From Calothrix sp. PCC 7507 (GTDB taxonomy: Bacteria > Cyanobacteriota > Cyanobacteriia > Cyanobacteriales > Nostocaceae), in assembly GCF_000316575.1 (NCBI RefSeq), contig NC_019682.1, positions 4,028,001-4,092,000 on the forward strand: DNA of 64,000 bases, written 5' to 3'. The notes beneath the pieces were generated by a model. That model saw nothing but the letters and a program-made list of their open reading frames with translations. It did not search any database and was not told the DNA's origin. Shown here one piece after another: positions 43,216 to 53,915 of the stretch (position 1 is the stretch's first letter; every line of letters starts with the position of its first letter). A program made the translations under genes and the position numbers.

Positions 43216-45558
43216 TTAAAACCTTTCACCAATGCCAAAGTTGATACGGCTGTCACCATCGTCGTTGATACCGTAGTCAATGCGAATTGGCCCTAGTGGT
43301 GATTGTACGCGCACGCCAAGACCATAGCCGTAGCCACTGCCGTTTTTGTTGAGTACTTCAGCCGCTCTAGTACTGGTTCCGAGATCACTGCCATAGTCAA
43401 AAAATAGTGCGCCGCTGACTACTGAGAAAACTGGGAAGCGATACTCAACAGATGCTTGTACGTAACTACGTCCACTGCTTAATGTTCCTTCTTCGTAACC
43501 ACGGACGGAGTTACTACCACCTAGGGTAAATGCTTCGTAGGGGGGTAAGTCACCTAAGACTGTTCCGCCTTGCAAATTAAAAGCCAGGGTTTGTGCCCCT
43601 TTGCTGAGGCTAATTAGCTTGATGGGGATATATTGACTGTAGCTACCCCGTAATCTTGTAAGGAAAATGCTACCTGAGCCTACAGGTACGGATTGATCGA
43701 CTCCGAAACGGAGATAAGAGCCACTGGTGGGTTGCAGGGGGTTGTTACGGCGATCGCGCTGCGCCCCTAATTGCAATAGCACCAAATCGTCGTCACCTGT
43801 ACCCGATTGGGTCAAGGGAACTAGTTCTGTGGGCTTACCATCTTGGTAGACTGTTCCTTGGGTTCTAGCATTGCCATCAGCATCACGGGCAGAAACTCGT
43901 TGATATTGCAAGCCAGCTGAAGCCGTCCATTCAGAGTTTTGATAGGGATTACCTGAAAGGGGACGGGTAAAGGTGATACCACCGCCTAAACGGACGATCC
44001 GGGGGCGATCGCCTCCTGTGGATGTTTCATCCCCAAAAGTCTCAATATTTTTATCTTTGCCATCAAAAATCAACGAAATGGAGCGGCGGCGGAATAAATT
44101 CGCTGTGTAGGAAGTCCGATTTGGATCTCCACCAATCCAAGGATCTGTAAAGCGGAGATCAAATAGCAGTTCCCGCTCCCCTACTTGTAACTCTGCCCCT
44201 AATTTCTGGTTTCTACCACCCAGGTTTTGCTGCTGATAACTGACGGTACCAAATAATCCACTGGCAGAACTAATCCCTGCACCAGCCGCAATGGAACCAC
44301 TATTGCGTTCAGCCACATTCACCACTACATTCACCTTGCTGGGGTCACTACCAGGATCAAGGGAGACATTCACGTCTTCAAACAAACCCAGTCCAAACAC
44401 CCGCTGTAGGTCTTTTTGGACGATATTGCGGTTGAATACTTGTCCTTTTTTTAACTCTACTTCCCGTGTAATGATGTAATCTTTTGTCCGTCCCCGAATT
44501 GGTTGTCCCTTTTCGTCTGTCTCTTGTCCTTCTTTGTTGCGGAACCGGACTTTAATGTCTTCTACTACCCCTTCGGCTACCTGTAGGGTGACAACTCCAT
44601 TTTCTGATACTTTCGGTGAGCCAATCACGTTAGCCAGTACATAACCTTGGTCTTGGTATCGCTTGGTTAACTGCTTGACACCTTCTTGTAGGTTACGCAG
44701 GTTGAGAATACTACCATACTGGGAGCTAAAGACTTCATCTGCCGTTTTCGCAGGGAGTACCGAGGCGACACCTGTACCAGGATTGGCTTCGATTTGTACC
44801 TTGGTTAAGACGGGGTTGGGCTGAACAACAAAACTCACCCGCACTCCCAAAGGGGTATCTTCTGGTGAGGCTTGGACATTGGAGAAGAAGCCTGTACCAA
44901 AGATAGCGTTGATATCTTCTTGCAGTTGGGAACGGGTGGTTGTTCTTCCAGGTTGAGTTTTAATTGCTTTGTAAACTTGGTCTTCTAGTTCTGGAGAGAG
45001 TTGTCCTGTCTCTGATTTGACTAATACCTCTGATACCAGTACGCGTGGTTCACTTGTTTCTGGAGTTGTTCCGGGAGTTGTTCCGGGAGTTGTTCCGGGC
45101 GTCGCTGGGAATACAGGTGATCCTACTGGTGGCGTAACGCTGGGGGTTGGTTGGGGGGTAGGTGTTGGTTTTTGAGTACCTGCTGGCGGAACTGCGGGTG
45201 CAGGGGTTGGTTGGGGGGTTGGTTTTGGGGTTCCCGCAGGAGTTTGGGCAATTTTTGGTGTCGTTGCGGTGGGGATGACGATTTTGGGTGTCGCCACTGC
45301 TGACTGTGTTGAAAATTCTGCGATCGCTGGGGAATGTAAACCTGTCAGTGACTTAACCTCTGTTGATTTAGAGGCAGATTTTAGCTGCTCTATCAACTTA
45401 TTTTGACTAATTTCCTTTTCTGGTGGCTGATTTGTTGCCGATGGGAAAACTTCTGCTGTCTGATTTGAACTGTTCGTGGTTTGAGCATTTGCACTCAGCG
45501 AACTACTTAACGGAGCTGCTACTGCTACTGCTGCCACCAATAGGGGTGATAAACGCAT
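43216..45558 (-). CDS. bamA: Outer-membrane assembly factor BamA/Omp85
   Basis: Omp85 inserts beta-barrel proteins into the outer membrane and is homologous to plastid Toc75. The 780-residue product from the ATG at 45558 starts with a signal peptide (MRLSPLLVAAVAVAAPLSSS). A disordered Pro/Thr-rich region with PGTT repeats (about 105-180) comes next, then three POTRA domains (about 195-430: VLVSEVLVKSETGQL; LTKVQIEANPGTG; IVQKDLQRVFGLGLF), as in cyanobacterial Omp85. The C-terminal barrel ends in RINFGIGERF. The ATG at 45603 would add 15 residues. The gene order with lpxC-fabZ-lpxA-lpxB matches Anabaena PCC 7120. Confidence 0.93.
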   Translation of the reverse strand: MRLSPLLVAAVAVAAPLSSSLSANAQTTNSSNQTAEVFPSATNQPPEKEISQNKLIEQLKSASKSTEVKSLTGLHSPAIAEFSTQSAVATPKIVIPTATTPKIAQTPAGTPKPTPQPTPAPAVPPAGTQKPTPTPQPTPSVTPPVGSPVFPATPGTTPGTTPGTTPETSEPRVLVSEVLVKSETGQLSPELEDQVYKAIKTQPGRTTTRSQLQEDINAIFGTGFFSNVQASPEDTPLGVRVSFVVQPNPVLTKVQIEANPGTGVASVLPAKTADEVFSSQYGSILNLRNLQEGVKQLTKRYQDQGYVLANVIGSPKVSENGVVTLQVAEGVVEDIKVRFRNKEGQETDEKGQPIRGRTKDYIITREVELKKGQVFNRNIVQKDLQRVFGLGLFEDVNVSLDPGSDPSKVNVVVNVAERNSGSIAAGAGISSASGLFGTVSYQQQNLGGRNQKLGAELQVGERELLFDLRFTDPWIGGDPNRTSYTANLFRRRSISLIFDGKDKNIETFGDETSTGGDRPRIVRLGGGITFTRPLSGNPYQNSEWTASAGLQYQRVSARDADGNARTQGTVYQDGKPTELVPLTQSGTGDDDLVLLQLGAQRDRRNNPLQPTSGSYLRFGVDQSVPVGSGSIFLTRLRGSYSQYIPIKLISLSKGAQTLAFNLQGGTVLGDLPPYEAFTLGGSNSVRGYEEGTLSSGRSYVQASVEYRFPVFSVVSGALFFDYGSDLGTSTRAAEVLNKNGSGYGYGLGVRVQSPLGPIRIDYGINDDGDSRINFGIGERF

Positions 45559-45599
45559 TTTATTTATATTCCTCTTCACTTCCACACACACACCGTCAA

Positions 45600-45655
45600 A
45601 CAATTTTAGATTTTGGATTTTAGATTTTGGATTTTGGATTTTAGATTGATCCCAT
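45600..45655. repeat. TTTTGGA/TTTTAGA STRR block
   Basis: About six ATTTTGG/ATTTTAG heptamers directly upstream of bamA. Confidence 0.75.
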
Positions 45656-45734
45656 ATACCAATTTAAAGGCTGGGGAATTTTACCCAACAGGATTTGCGA
45701 TTAATTCCACAGATAAATCTGGGGGCTTTTAGCA

Positions 45735-46472
45735 TCAAGGATTACTTTCTACTGCTTTTAGCACTCTTTGTAAAACCTCCTGGTAGGCATTCTCTATGTT
45801 TCCCAAATCACGACGGAATCTGTCTTTGTCCAGTACCCGGCGATTAGAGTCTTCTTCTGCTGTGTCCCACAAACGACAGGTATCGGGGCTAATTTCATCG
45901 GCTAGGAGGACTTGCTGTTGTGAGTCCAAGCCAAATTCTAGTTTGAAGTCTACTAGGGTAATCCCACACCGTTGCCAAAAGTGACAGAGAAACTCGTTGA
46001 TTTGCAATGCTAGATGGGTAATTGTCTCAACTTGTTCCGGAGTTGCTAGTTCCATTAAGTAGAGGCGATCGCTTGTCAACAGTGGATCTCCCAGTTGATC
46101 GTTTTTGTAATAAAACTCTACCAGAGGTTGTTTCAGAACTGTACCTAATTGCAACCCTGTTTGTTGACACAAACTCCCGGCGGCAATATTTCTCACAACT
46201 ACTTCCAATGGCAAAATTTTTAACGCTGCAACCCGCATTTGATTGGGGGCTGGGCTATCAATAAAGTGAGTTTTGATACCATTGGCTTCTAGCTGTTGAA
46301 ATAATTGGCTGGAAATGGTACAATTTATGCTTCCTTTTCCTACAATACTGCCGCGCTTCTGGGCATTAAAAGCAGTGGCATCATCTTTAAAATCAGCCAA
46401 CAAGACTTCAGGATCGTCCGTTGCGTAGAGAATTTTCGCTTTGCCTTCGTATAGCTTAGAATGAACAGACAT
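45735..46472 (-). CDS. purC: SAICAR synthase
   Basis: PurC joins aspartate to carboxyaminoimidazole ribotide in purine synthesis. Family sequence starts at once: KLYEGKAKILYATDDPEVLL, then FNAQKRGSIVGKGSINCTIS, LPLEVVVRNIAAGS, VEFYYKNDQLGDPLLTSDRL and LLADEISPDTCRLWD. 245 residues, complete. Same strand as and upstream of bamA, so the two may be co-transcribed. Confidence 0.96.
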   Translation of the reverse strand: MSVHSKLYEGKAKILYATDDPEVLLADFKDDATAFNAQKRGSIVGKGSINCTISSQLFQQLEANGIKTHFIDSPAPNQMRVAALKILPLEVVVRNIAAGSLCQQTGLQLGTVLKQPLVEFYYKNDQLGDPLLTSDRLYLMELATPEQVETITHLALQINEFLCHFWQRCGITLVDFKLEFGLDSQQQVLLADEISPDTCRLWDTAEEDSNRRVLDKDRFRRDLGNIENAYQEVLQRVLKAVESNP

Positions 46473-47048
46473 GGCAAGGGGTAGAATTTATAGTTGATCA
46501 GCAGCTTTTGTCTTTGTAGGCTAGACTATTTTATCTTTAGTTATTAATCATTAGCCAACAAACTAGAGTCAGTGGCAAAAACTCACAACTAAAACCTGGC
46601 TAAGGACAATTACCTCGGCTACATGATAGAATCCGTTCAAAATGATATCTTTTTACAGCGTAATTAAAATTGCCTTCTCTTGCAGCAAATTTTTAGCTGG
46701 ATGTAAAAGAGTATATTTACACACGTTGTGGCTAGAGTTCCAGTTTAAAGCTAACTACAGTCCGCATTTTATAAAATGGTGGAATAAGATAAAGCGAATC
46801 GGCGACTAAGAGACAGTTTAACTACCGTCTTTTTGCCACTTTGGCAGAAAATTTGTTTGTAATACGTGCTGTTCTGGGATTTCGCGCTTTATGCTGTTTT
46901 GTGAAAGCCAGGACTAAACAAATTCGCCCAAATTATTGTAGGAGACAGATTTATTTCATTGCTCCTGCGGTAACAAAAGGATGAAAGTTACTGGTGGTTC
47001 AGCTTCAAGTCTATAGACAGGAGGGAAGTTGAATAATTGGAGAAAAAA
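46473..47048. other. Divergent intergenic region, no gene seen
   Basis: This is the promoter region for purC (minus) and the small gene at 47049 (plus). No palindrome long enough to name; no ORF supported. Confidence 0.5.
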
Positions 47049-47312
47049 ATGGTGAACAAAGATGATTTTCTCTATCCTCGTGGTCGCTACTATGGTCAAG
47101 TCAAGCCAGAAAACTTGGTTTTTAATGCGAATCTACAGGAATTTGCCCAAAAAGTAAGTTACATCTGTAACTTAGAAACAGGGGGAAAACTACCGCCTGA
47201 TGAAGCTTACGAGCAAATAAAGGCTCTCTGGAAACATTTAAAACAAACGAAAAAGCAACTGAGAATTGGCGAAGATCCCTTCAACAACGACCAGGATAAA
47301 GCTGAAGATTGA
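47049..47312 (+). CDS. Small conserved cyanobacterial protein (DUF7219-like)
   Basis: An 87-residue basic-then-acidic soluble protein: DFLYPRGRYYGQVKPENLVF, NANLQEFAQKVSYICNLETG, then KLPPDEAYEQIKALWKHLK and an acidic tail. I recall this type as a conserved small cyanobacterial family (DUF7219), function unknown. The ATG at 47049 has GGAG six bases upstream; a TTG at 47037 is in frame but poorly placed. Convergent with the adenylate cyclase gene. Confidence 0.7.
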   Translation: MVNKDDFLYPRGRYYGQVKPENLVFNANLQEFAQKVSYICNLETGGKLPPDEAYEQIKALWKHLKQTKKQLRIGEDPFNNDQDKAED

Positions 47313-47360
47313 AAAATTACTCAATAGCCCAAAGGTAAAATGTGGGATGTTGAGCATTGA

Positions 47361-49958
47361 TTACTTCGCAATCATTGTCCAAATGCCATCCCAGGAATCT
47401 GGGGGTGGTGTTTTTTGGTAATTAGCAGCGCGTTCTAGGTGAATATCCACAGCTTGGTCTGTGGGTCTAATTTGCTTGGCAGCTTCAAAACAAGCGATCG
47501 CTTGTGTAAACTTACGTGATAAATAAGCACTACGCCCAGTCTGATAATAAAACAAAAACTCTTGCGTATCTGCGTCTAAGGGTGTATGGCGATCGCTAAT
47601 TAGTTCGTAGATATTTACTGCCTGATGCTTACCTTTAACCCGAATTTTATCTAATTGGCGTACCCAAATGCGATCGCTGCACAACTGATAAGTAAATTCG
47701 CTTAGAATTATATCACAACCATACTCTTTAGTCACGCCTTCTAAGCGCGAACTCAAATTCACCCCATCCCCAATCACGGTATAGTCCATCCGTTTATGGG
47801 AACCAATATTACCCGAAACCACTTCCCCAGAACTAATCCCAATCCCGAATCGGATTTGTGGCTGTGCTTGGATAATCCGCCTTTGGTTAAATTCCGCCAG
47901 TCTTTGCCGCATATCTAATGCTGATTGTACTGCCCGCCAAGCATGATTTTCTGTCAATGGTAGGGGGGCACCAAACACCGCCATTAAGGCGTCACCAATA
48001 AACTTATCTAGGGTGCCTTCATAGTTAAAAACTGCCTCAACCATTGTCTCAAAATACTGATTAAGCAGCGATACCACCTCAGCCGCACCGAGATTTTCTG
48101 TCAGGGTTGTGTAACCCCGAATATCCGAAAATAGGATAGTCACATCTTTGCGCTCACCCACCATTAAAGCATCTTCCCCTAAGGCCATGACTTGCTCGGC
48201 GACATGGGGTGTCAGGTAGCGATACATGGTAGTTTTCATCCGCTTTTCCTGACTAATATCTTCCAACACCACCAAGCCACCCCGCACTCCACCTTCGGGG
48301 TTAGTGAGGGGATTAACGGTGAGATTCAGGCTGCGTTCTAATTTTTGGACTTTGCTAGCGGGTAAAAATGCCGACTTGGGGGTTAATGGTTGGTTCCAGG
48401 GAATGAAAAAATCTGGATTAGTGCGATCGCGCACTACTAAAATTGCATGGTGAATGGTGAGTGCTGAGTCTTGAGTTTCGTTGAGCGATCGCCACTCATT
48501 ACTCACCACTTGATATAAACCCACCGTTAAACTTTGCTCTGGGACATAATGTCTAGCACCAATCTTTAAACTATCTTCCAGGCGCATTTGCAGGTTTTCA
48601 ATTGGTATCACCTCCCAAACCAGTCGGCCAATCAAATTTTGCTCCCAAAGAAGCTTACTACTTTTAGTGTTAGCTTCCCCCAAAGGACAACCCAGTAATT
48701 GCAGTGCTGCATCATTAATAGTAACAATTCGACCTGCCATATCTGTAGAAATCACAGCATCTGATAAACTCTGAAGAATATCTTTTTGATACTGTTTTTC
48801 TAGGAGGACATTTTCAAATAAACGAGCATTTTCTAGAGCAATTCCTGCTTGAATATTAAAAGCCCGCATAAATTCTTCATCAGAAGCAGTAAAACTCCCT
48901 TGCTTCTTATTAATTAACTGTGTGACTCCAATCAATTCATTAGCAGAATTAAACACCGGCAAACACAGAATATTCCGAGTTACATATCCAGTTTTTCTAT
49001 CTGTACTTGGATCAAAACGAGGGTCTTTATAAGCATCAGGGATATTCACAGCTTCGCCTGTCGAGGCTACATAGCCAGCAATGCCACGGTTAGAAGGAAT
49101 GCGAATTTCCATCATATTTGTCCCATCCGCAGCCGCTGCTACCTTCGTCCAGAGTTCCCCCATCTCTTTACGATATAAAAATAGCGTACTGCGGTCTGCT
49201 TGCATTAAAATCCGGGCTTGTTCCATGACTATCTGCAAAGTTGCTTCTAAATCTAAACTTTGCCCTAGTGTTTGAGTCGCCCGCAAAAGTGCAGTTGCAC
49301 CCCGCTGATTACGAGCTGCTACATAAAAAGATTGACAGCTTTCTAATATAATCCCAATAGAAGCCGCAAAGTCCCGGAACCGTTCCTCGTCATCATGATT
49401 AAAGGGAATATTTCCAGATTTATTTGCTAGTTGTACTACCGCTACAGTCTGGTTTTTACTACTCACAACTGGCATACATAAAATATTGCGAATTTTATAG
49501 CCCATTTGTTTTTCTAATTCTGGGCTAAATAAAGGGTGAGTAGCAGTTTCAGCTATATTGAGATATTGACCTGTACTAGCGACATGACCCGGAATTCCTA
49601 CTGTGATTGGAGTGCGAATTTCTAAAAATCTTTGTGTGTTATCTTGGGGAACTTTTGACCACAGTTGATTTTTATCATAATCTACTAAAAAAATTGCTGT
49701 GTGTTCTGCTTTGAGAATTTGACCTATTTTAAGTGTGATCGCCTCTAGAACTTTCTCCAACATAGTCTCTAGAGCTTCATTATTAATTAGCTCAATCGCT
49801 CTCAAAAATTGTTGGAATTCAGCAGTAATAAAATCCAGTAAACAGACAAATTCGTTAACAGAAAGGTCTTTCACACGACGTAGTAGGGCGTGGGTACGAT
49901 TAACTTGAGTGAGTTCAGTTAACGTAGCCAGGACGCTACCAGGGTTGGGAAGTGTCAT
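47361..49958 (-). CDS. GAF-GAF-PAS class III adenylate cyclase (CyaB type)
   Basis: An 865-residue soluble cyclase making cAMP from ATP, like Anabaena CyaB1/CyaB2. GAF-A (about 57-205) and GAF-B (about 223-383) each end with an NKxxxF...DE motif (NKSGNIPFNHDDEE; NKKQGSFTASDEE), marking cAMP-binding GAFs. A PAS domain with an insertion (about 395-570) comes next, then the cyclase domain (about 605-790). Catalytic residues are complete: metal Asp612 (FSDIRGYT) and Asp656 (FIGDALMAVFG), adenine Lys652 and Thr727 (DYTVIGDGVN), transition-state Asn734 and Arg738. A TPR-like tail closes it. cAMP binding to the GAFs is expected to activate it. Confidence 0.93.
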   Translation of the reverse strand: MTLPNPGSVLATLTELTQVNRTHALLRRVKDLSVNEFVCLLDFITAEFQQFLRAIELINNEALETMLEKVLEAITLKIGQILKAEHTAIFLVDYDKNQLWSKVPQDNTQRFLEIRTPITVGIPGHVASTGQYLNIAETATHPLFSPELEKQMGYKIRNILCMPVVSSKNQTVAVVQLANKSGNIPFNHDDEERFRDFAASIGIILESCQSFYVAARNQRGATALLRATQTLGQSLDLEATLQIVMEQARILMQADRSTLFLYRKEMGELWTKVAAAADGTNMMEIRIPSNRGIAGYVASTGEAVNIPDAYKDPRFDPSTDRKTGYVTRNILCLPVFNSANELIGVTQLINKKQGSFTASDEEFMRAFNIQAGIALENARLFENVLLEKQYQKDILQSLSDAVISTDMAGRIVTINDAALQLLGCPLGEANTKSSKLLWEQNLIGRLVWEVIPIENLQMRLEDSLKIGARHYVPEQSLTVGLYQVVSNEWRSLNETQDSALTIHHAILVVRDRTNPDFFIPWNQPLTPKSAFLPASKVQKLERSLNLTVNPLTNPEGGVRGGLVVLEDISQEKRMKTTMYRYLTPHVAEQVMALGEDALMVGERKDVTILFSDIRGYTTLTENLGAAEVVSLLNQYFETMVEAVFNYEGTLDKFIGDALMAVFGAPLPLTENHAWRAVQSALDMRQRLAEFNQRRIIQAQPQIRFGIGISSGEVVSGNIGSHKRMDYTVIGDGVNLSSRLEGVTKEYGCDIILSEFTYQLCSDRIWVRQLDKIRVKGKHQAVNIYELISDRHTPLDADTQEFLFYYQTGRSAYLSRKFTQAIACFEAAKQIRPTDQAVDIHLERAANYQKTPPPDSWDGIWTMIAK

Positions 49959-49979
49959 GATAATTTTAAATGCGAGATG

Positions 49980-51119
49980 TTAGATTTTTTTCCATATATT
50001 ATTTTGAGCAAAAATTGCCTTTTGATAGTAATTTTGTAGCTGATATACGGCAGTTTCCCATCCCCATTTTTCTGCTTCTCGACGCGCATTTTGACGGATA
50101 ATATTACTTTTTTGTTTGTTTTGTAAGAGATTAATAGTAGCTGCGATCGCCTCTTGAAGATCAACTTTTGCCTCGAACAGATATCCATTAACCCCATTTG
50201 TAACAATATCAGGAATTCCTCCCGAACGAGCTGCCACGACTGGACAACCAGCAGCCATTGCTTCCAATAGCACTAGTCCTAATGTCTCTGTACGGGAAGG
50301 AAAGATAAAAGCATCAGCGCTAGCAAAGGCAGAAGCTAACTCATTTCCTGTGAGATAGCCGACAAAATTGGTGTTTGTGCCATGAAAGTGTTTTTTGAGT
50401 ATTTGTCGGTGGGGCCCATCTCCCACCAATGCTAATCTTGCTTCGGGAATAGCCTCTAAAATTGCTTTGATGCCCTCAATTTCTTTTTCCGCAGAAAGCC
50501 TCCCCACATAAAGTAGCAAGGGACTTTCTGGATGATTCTGTGACAGATGCGATCGCATAGACACACTAGCCATTTGTGGGTGAAATAATTCTGTATCTAC
50601 GCCTTTTTGCCACAAGTACAGCCTTTTAATGCCATGTGCTGTTAATTCCTTGATCATTGCTGTGGAGGTACAAAGATTCAAAGCTGCTTGATTATGAGCA
50701 TTTTTGAGCAATTCCCACAGCAGCCCTTCTAGGGACTGCAAGCCATAGTGTTGGAGATACTGGGGTAAATGGGTATGGTAAGATGCCACCAGAGGGATAT
50801 TTAACCTCTTGCTATAAAATATACCAGATAATCCCAACACTGCTGGATTGACGACATGAATAATATCGGGTTGAAATTCTTTCAGCACAGAAGCGATCGC
50901 TGGACGAGGTAAAGCAATTTTTAACTCTGGATATAGTGGTAGAGGAAAACCAGACACGCCATAAACTTTAGCTCCTTTGTATTCGCTGATACCACCATCT
51001 GGGGCAATTACTAAAATTTGGTTTCCATTGCGCTGTAAATGCTCAATCGTATAACGCAGACGAGTTGTAATGCCGTCAATCTTCGGCAAAAAGGTTTCAG
51101 TGAATAGGGCAATTCTCAT
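49980..51119 (-). CDS. sqdX: Sulfoquinovosyltransferase SqdX
   Basis: SqdX (GT4) transfers sulfoquinovose from UDP-sulfoquinovose to diacylglycerol to make the thylakoid lipid SQDG. The 379-residue protein starts MRIALFTETFLPKIDGITTR. IHVVNPAVLGLSGIFYSKRL, VASYHTHLPQYLQHYGLQSL and the donor site GRLSAEKEIEGIKAILEAIP and FPSRTETLGLVLLEAMAAG follow. The frame extends to an ATG at 51146 inside a repeat; the 51119 start fits the family. It lies downstream of sqdB on the same strand. Confidence 0.88.
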   Translation of the reverse strand: MRIALFTETFLPKIDGITTRLRYTIEHLQRNGNQILVIAPDGGISEYKGAKVYGVSGFPLPLYPELKIALPRPAIASVLKEFQPDIIHVVNPAVLGLSGIFYSKRLNIPLVASYHTHLPQYLQHYGLQSLEGLLWELLKNAHNQAALNLCTSTAMIKELTAHGIKRLYLWQKGVDTELFHPQMASVSMRSHLSQNHPESPLLLYVGRLSAEKEIEGIKAILEAIPEARLALVGDGPHRQILKKHFHGTNTNFVGYLTGNELASAFASADAFIFPSRTETLGLVLLEAMAAGCPVVAARSGGIPDIVTNGVNGYLFEAKVDLQEAIAATINLLQNKQKSNIIRQNARREAEKWGWETAVYQLQNYYQKAIFAQNNIWKKI

Positions 51120-51121
51120 AA

Positions 51122-51290
51122 ATATGGGGCATTGGGCATTGGGCATTGGGCATTGGGCATTGGGAATGAGGAAGATGAGGGAGAAATAACTCCTAACTCC
51201 TGACTCCTAACTCCTACCTCCTAACTCCTAACTCCTAACTCCTACCTCCTAACTCCTGACTCCTAACTCCTACCTCCTAACTCCTGTCTC
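51122..51290. repeat. STRR: GGGCATT and ACTCCTA arrays
   Basis: Five GGGCATT heptamers (51126-51164) then about fourteen degenerate CTCCTAA/CTCCTGA units (51188-51290) fill the whole sqdB-sqdX gap. One of the longest STRR runs in the window. Confidence 0.9.
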
Positions 51291-51291
51291 C

Positions 51292-52473
<1,182 letters not shown>

Positions 52474-52718
52474 CTAAATCTATGCAGCATTCTTTCGCCT
52501 CTCAACTATCAAAAGGGAGAGACTGATAAAGAGTGCTGAGTATTGAGTTGAAGGACAGGTTCAGGAGTCTTGAATACTGAGTAACCCCATAGATATAGCA
52601 GTTTTCAGATCAGTGAGGTACAGTTTTAAATCGCAAAGCCCGTAGGGGCTGGATTTCCCAGCCCTCCGTCGTGTTTTTCGGTGAGCTTTGGCCTGTGTGT
52701 ACACTGTCGTAGCTTCAA

Positions 52719-53213
52719 CTACTTAGGAATTCTGTACTGCTGGGCAATGTAGTAAAACAAATTGTAGTAATCTGGAAATTCCTGAGTCTGACTTCGCCCC
52801 TGCCAGTAGTATTTAATTTGACCCTGAGTTAGTGTTAGTGTCATCAAACTGACTTGCGGATCTACATCCACAACTAGCACTCCAGAGACTCCTTGAACAG
52901 TCCGAAAATTAGGATCAATCGTAGTTTTGACATCCCGATTTTTGGTTAATGACTCCGGTAGTCGATTACCCGCCCAGGATCGGATTTGCACTGAGTTTTT
53001 TTGCGGTGACACAAAAGTGATTCCATCATCATTATCTGGGGCTGGTAAAGAAGCCCAGTTGCTAGGATATGGAAACTCAAAGCTATAGCGGGAATTATTG
53101 TAAGTCTTCCACGTGACACCAGAGGTGTTGAAACCAGACGCCGCACACCCCCAAAGCATAATTAACAGGGCGCTGATATAAATTATTCGCCCTAAACTAC
53201 AAGTTTTAACCAT
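52719..53213 (-). CDS. Lipoprotein, PsbP-like in length and style
   Basis: A 164-residue exported lipoprotein from the ATG at 53213. The signal ends in LLIMLWGC, a good lipobox with the Cys at about 22. The mature part has FEFPYPSNWASLPAPDNDDG and a VVDVDPQVSLMTLTLTQGQI-type beta pattern with a Trp-Gln-Gly turn, reminiscent of PsbP/CyanoP-like or SPOR-free lipoproteins, but I would not assign it. The ATG at 53240 would add nine residues. Single gene. Confidence 0.65.
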   Translation of the reverse strand: MVKTCSLGRIIYISALLIMLWGCAASGFNTSGVTWKTYNNSRYSFEFPYPSNWASLPAPDNDDGITFVSPQKNSVQIRSWAGNRLPESLTKNRDVKTTIDPNFRTVQGVSGVLVVDVDPQVSLMTLTLTQGQIKYYWQGRSQTQEFPDYYNLFYYIAQQYRIPK

Positions 53214-53470
53214 AGCAACATCATTAAACTCATTTGTCATTTGTCAAGAGTCAAGAGTCAAAGTGTCATTAGTTATTTCTCCCTTGTCCACCATGTCTTC
53301 CCCATCTCCCAATCCCTATCTGAGCAATTTTGGGTTGACGAACTAATCAAACCCAGCTTATTGTAAAGGAATGTAACAATATTGCCGTCAAAACGTTTTA
53401 CCGTCTTGACAAGTCAGAATGGAGTCGATAACGTAATATACATACCCGGGTAAGGCCATCGAAAAGTTAT

Positions 53471-53824
53471 ATGCAACCGCAAACTAAGCAAAAGGTTACT
53501 TTGTATTTATCGCCGGAACTACACAAAAGACTGAAGATTCGATCAGCAGTTGATTCCGAACCCATGTCAGAGCTTGCCGAACGGGCTTTATTTTTCTACT
53601 TAGCTAATTCAGAATTGGTTGAGGAACTGGAAGCTTCTGTTCATGGAAGGACGCATAGAGTTTATTCCTGTCCTAATTGTGAAAGTTCATTGGTGTTACG
53701 TGACGGGAAATTGGTCGGCTTAGGTAATCAACCAGGAATGATAAATCAAGATCATCTTTCTCTTGATGAGATGGATGAAGACGAAGCCCATCCTAAGGGA
53801 GAGGAAGAGCTAGTTCCTTGTTAG
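53471..53824 (+). CDS. Ribbon-helix-helix protein with CxxC
   Basis: A 117-residue protein. The N-terminus looks like a ribbon-helix-helix DNA-binding domain (QKVTLYLSPELHKRLKIRSA, SEPMSELAERALFFYLANSE): one beta strand, then two helices. A CPNC pair (Cys67, Cys70) follows and the end is strongly acidic, with a final Cys at 117, so a metal site could be completed only with a partner. It precedes ycf46 on the same strand by about 90 bp. A conserved neighbour relation is inferred, not tested. Confidence 0.7.
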   Translation: MQPQTKQKVTLYLSPELHKRLKIRSAVDSEPMSELAERALFFYLANSELVEELEASVHGRTHRVYSCPNCESSLVLRDGKLVGLGNQPGMINQDHLSLDEMDEDEAHPKGEEELVPC

Positions 53825-53915
53825 GTATAAATTATGAATTGAACAATTCATGATTCGGTTGTTGTTACCAACAAACAATGTCTGTAGTGTACTAAGGTCT
53901 CAAGTAGGTCGATGT

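Noticed and set aside
51122-51290. Possible CRISPR-like array
   Set aside because: Units are 7 bp, directly adjacent and without unique spacers; it is an STRR block. No cas genes are in the window.
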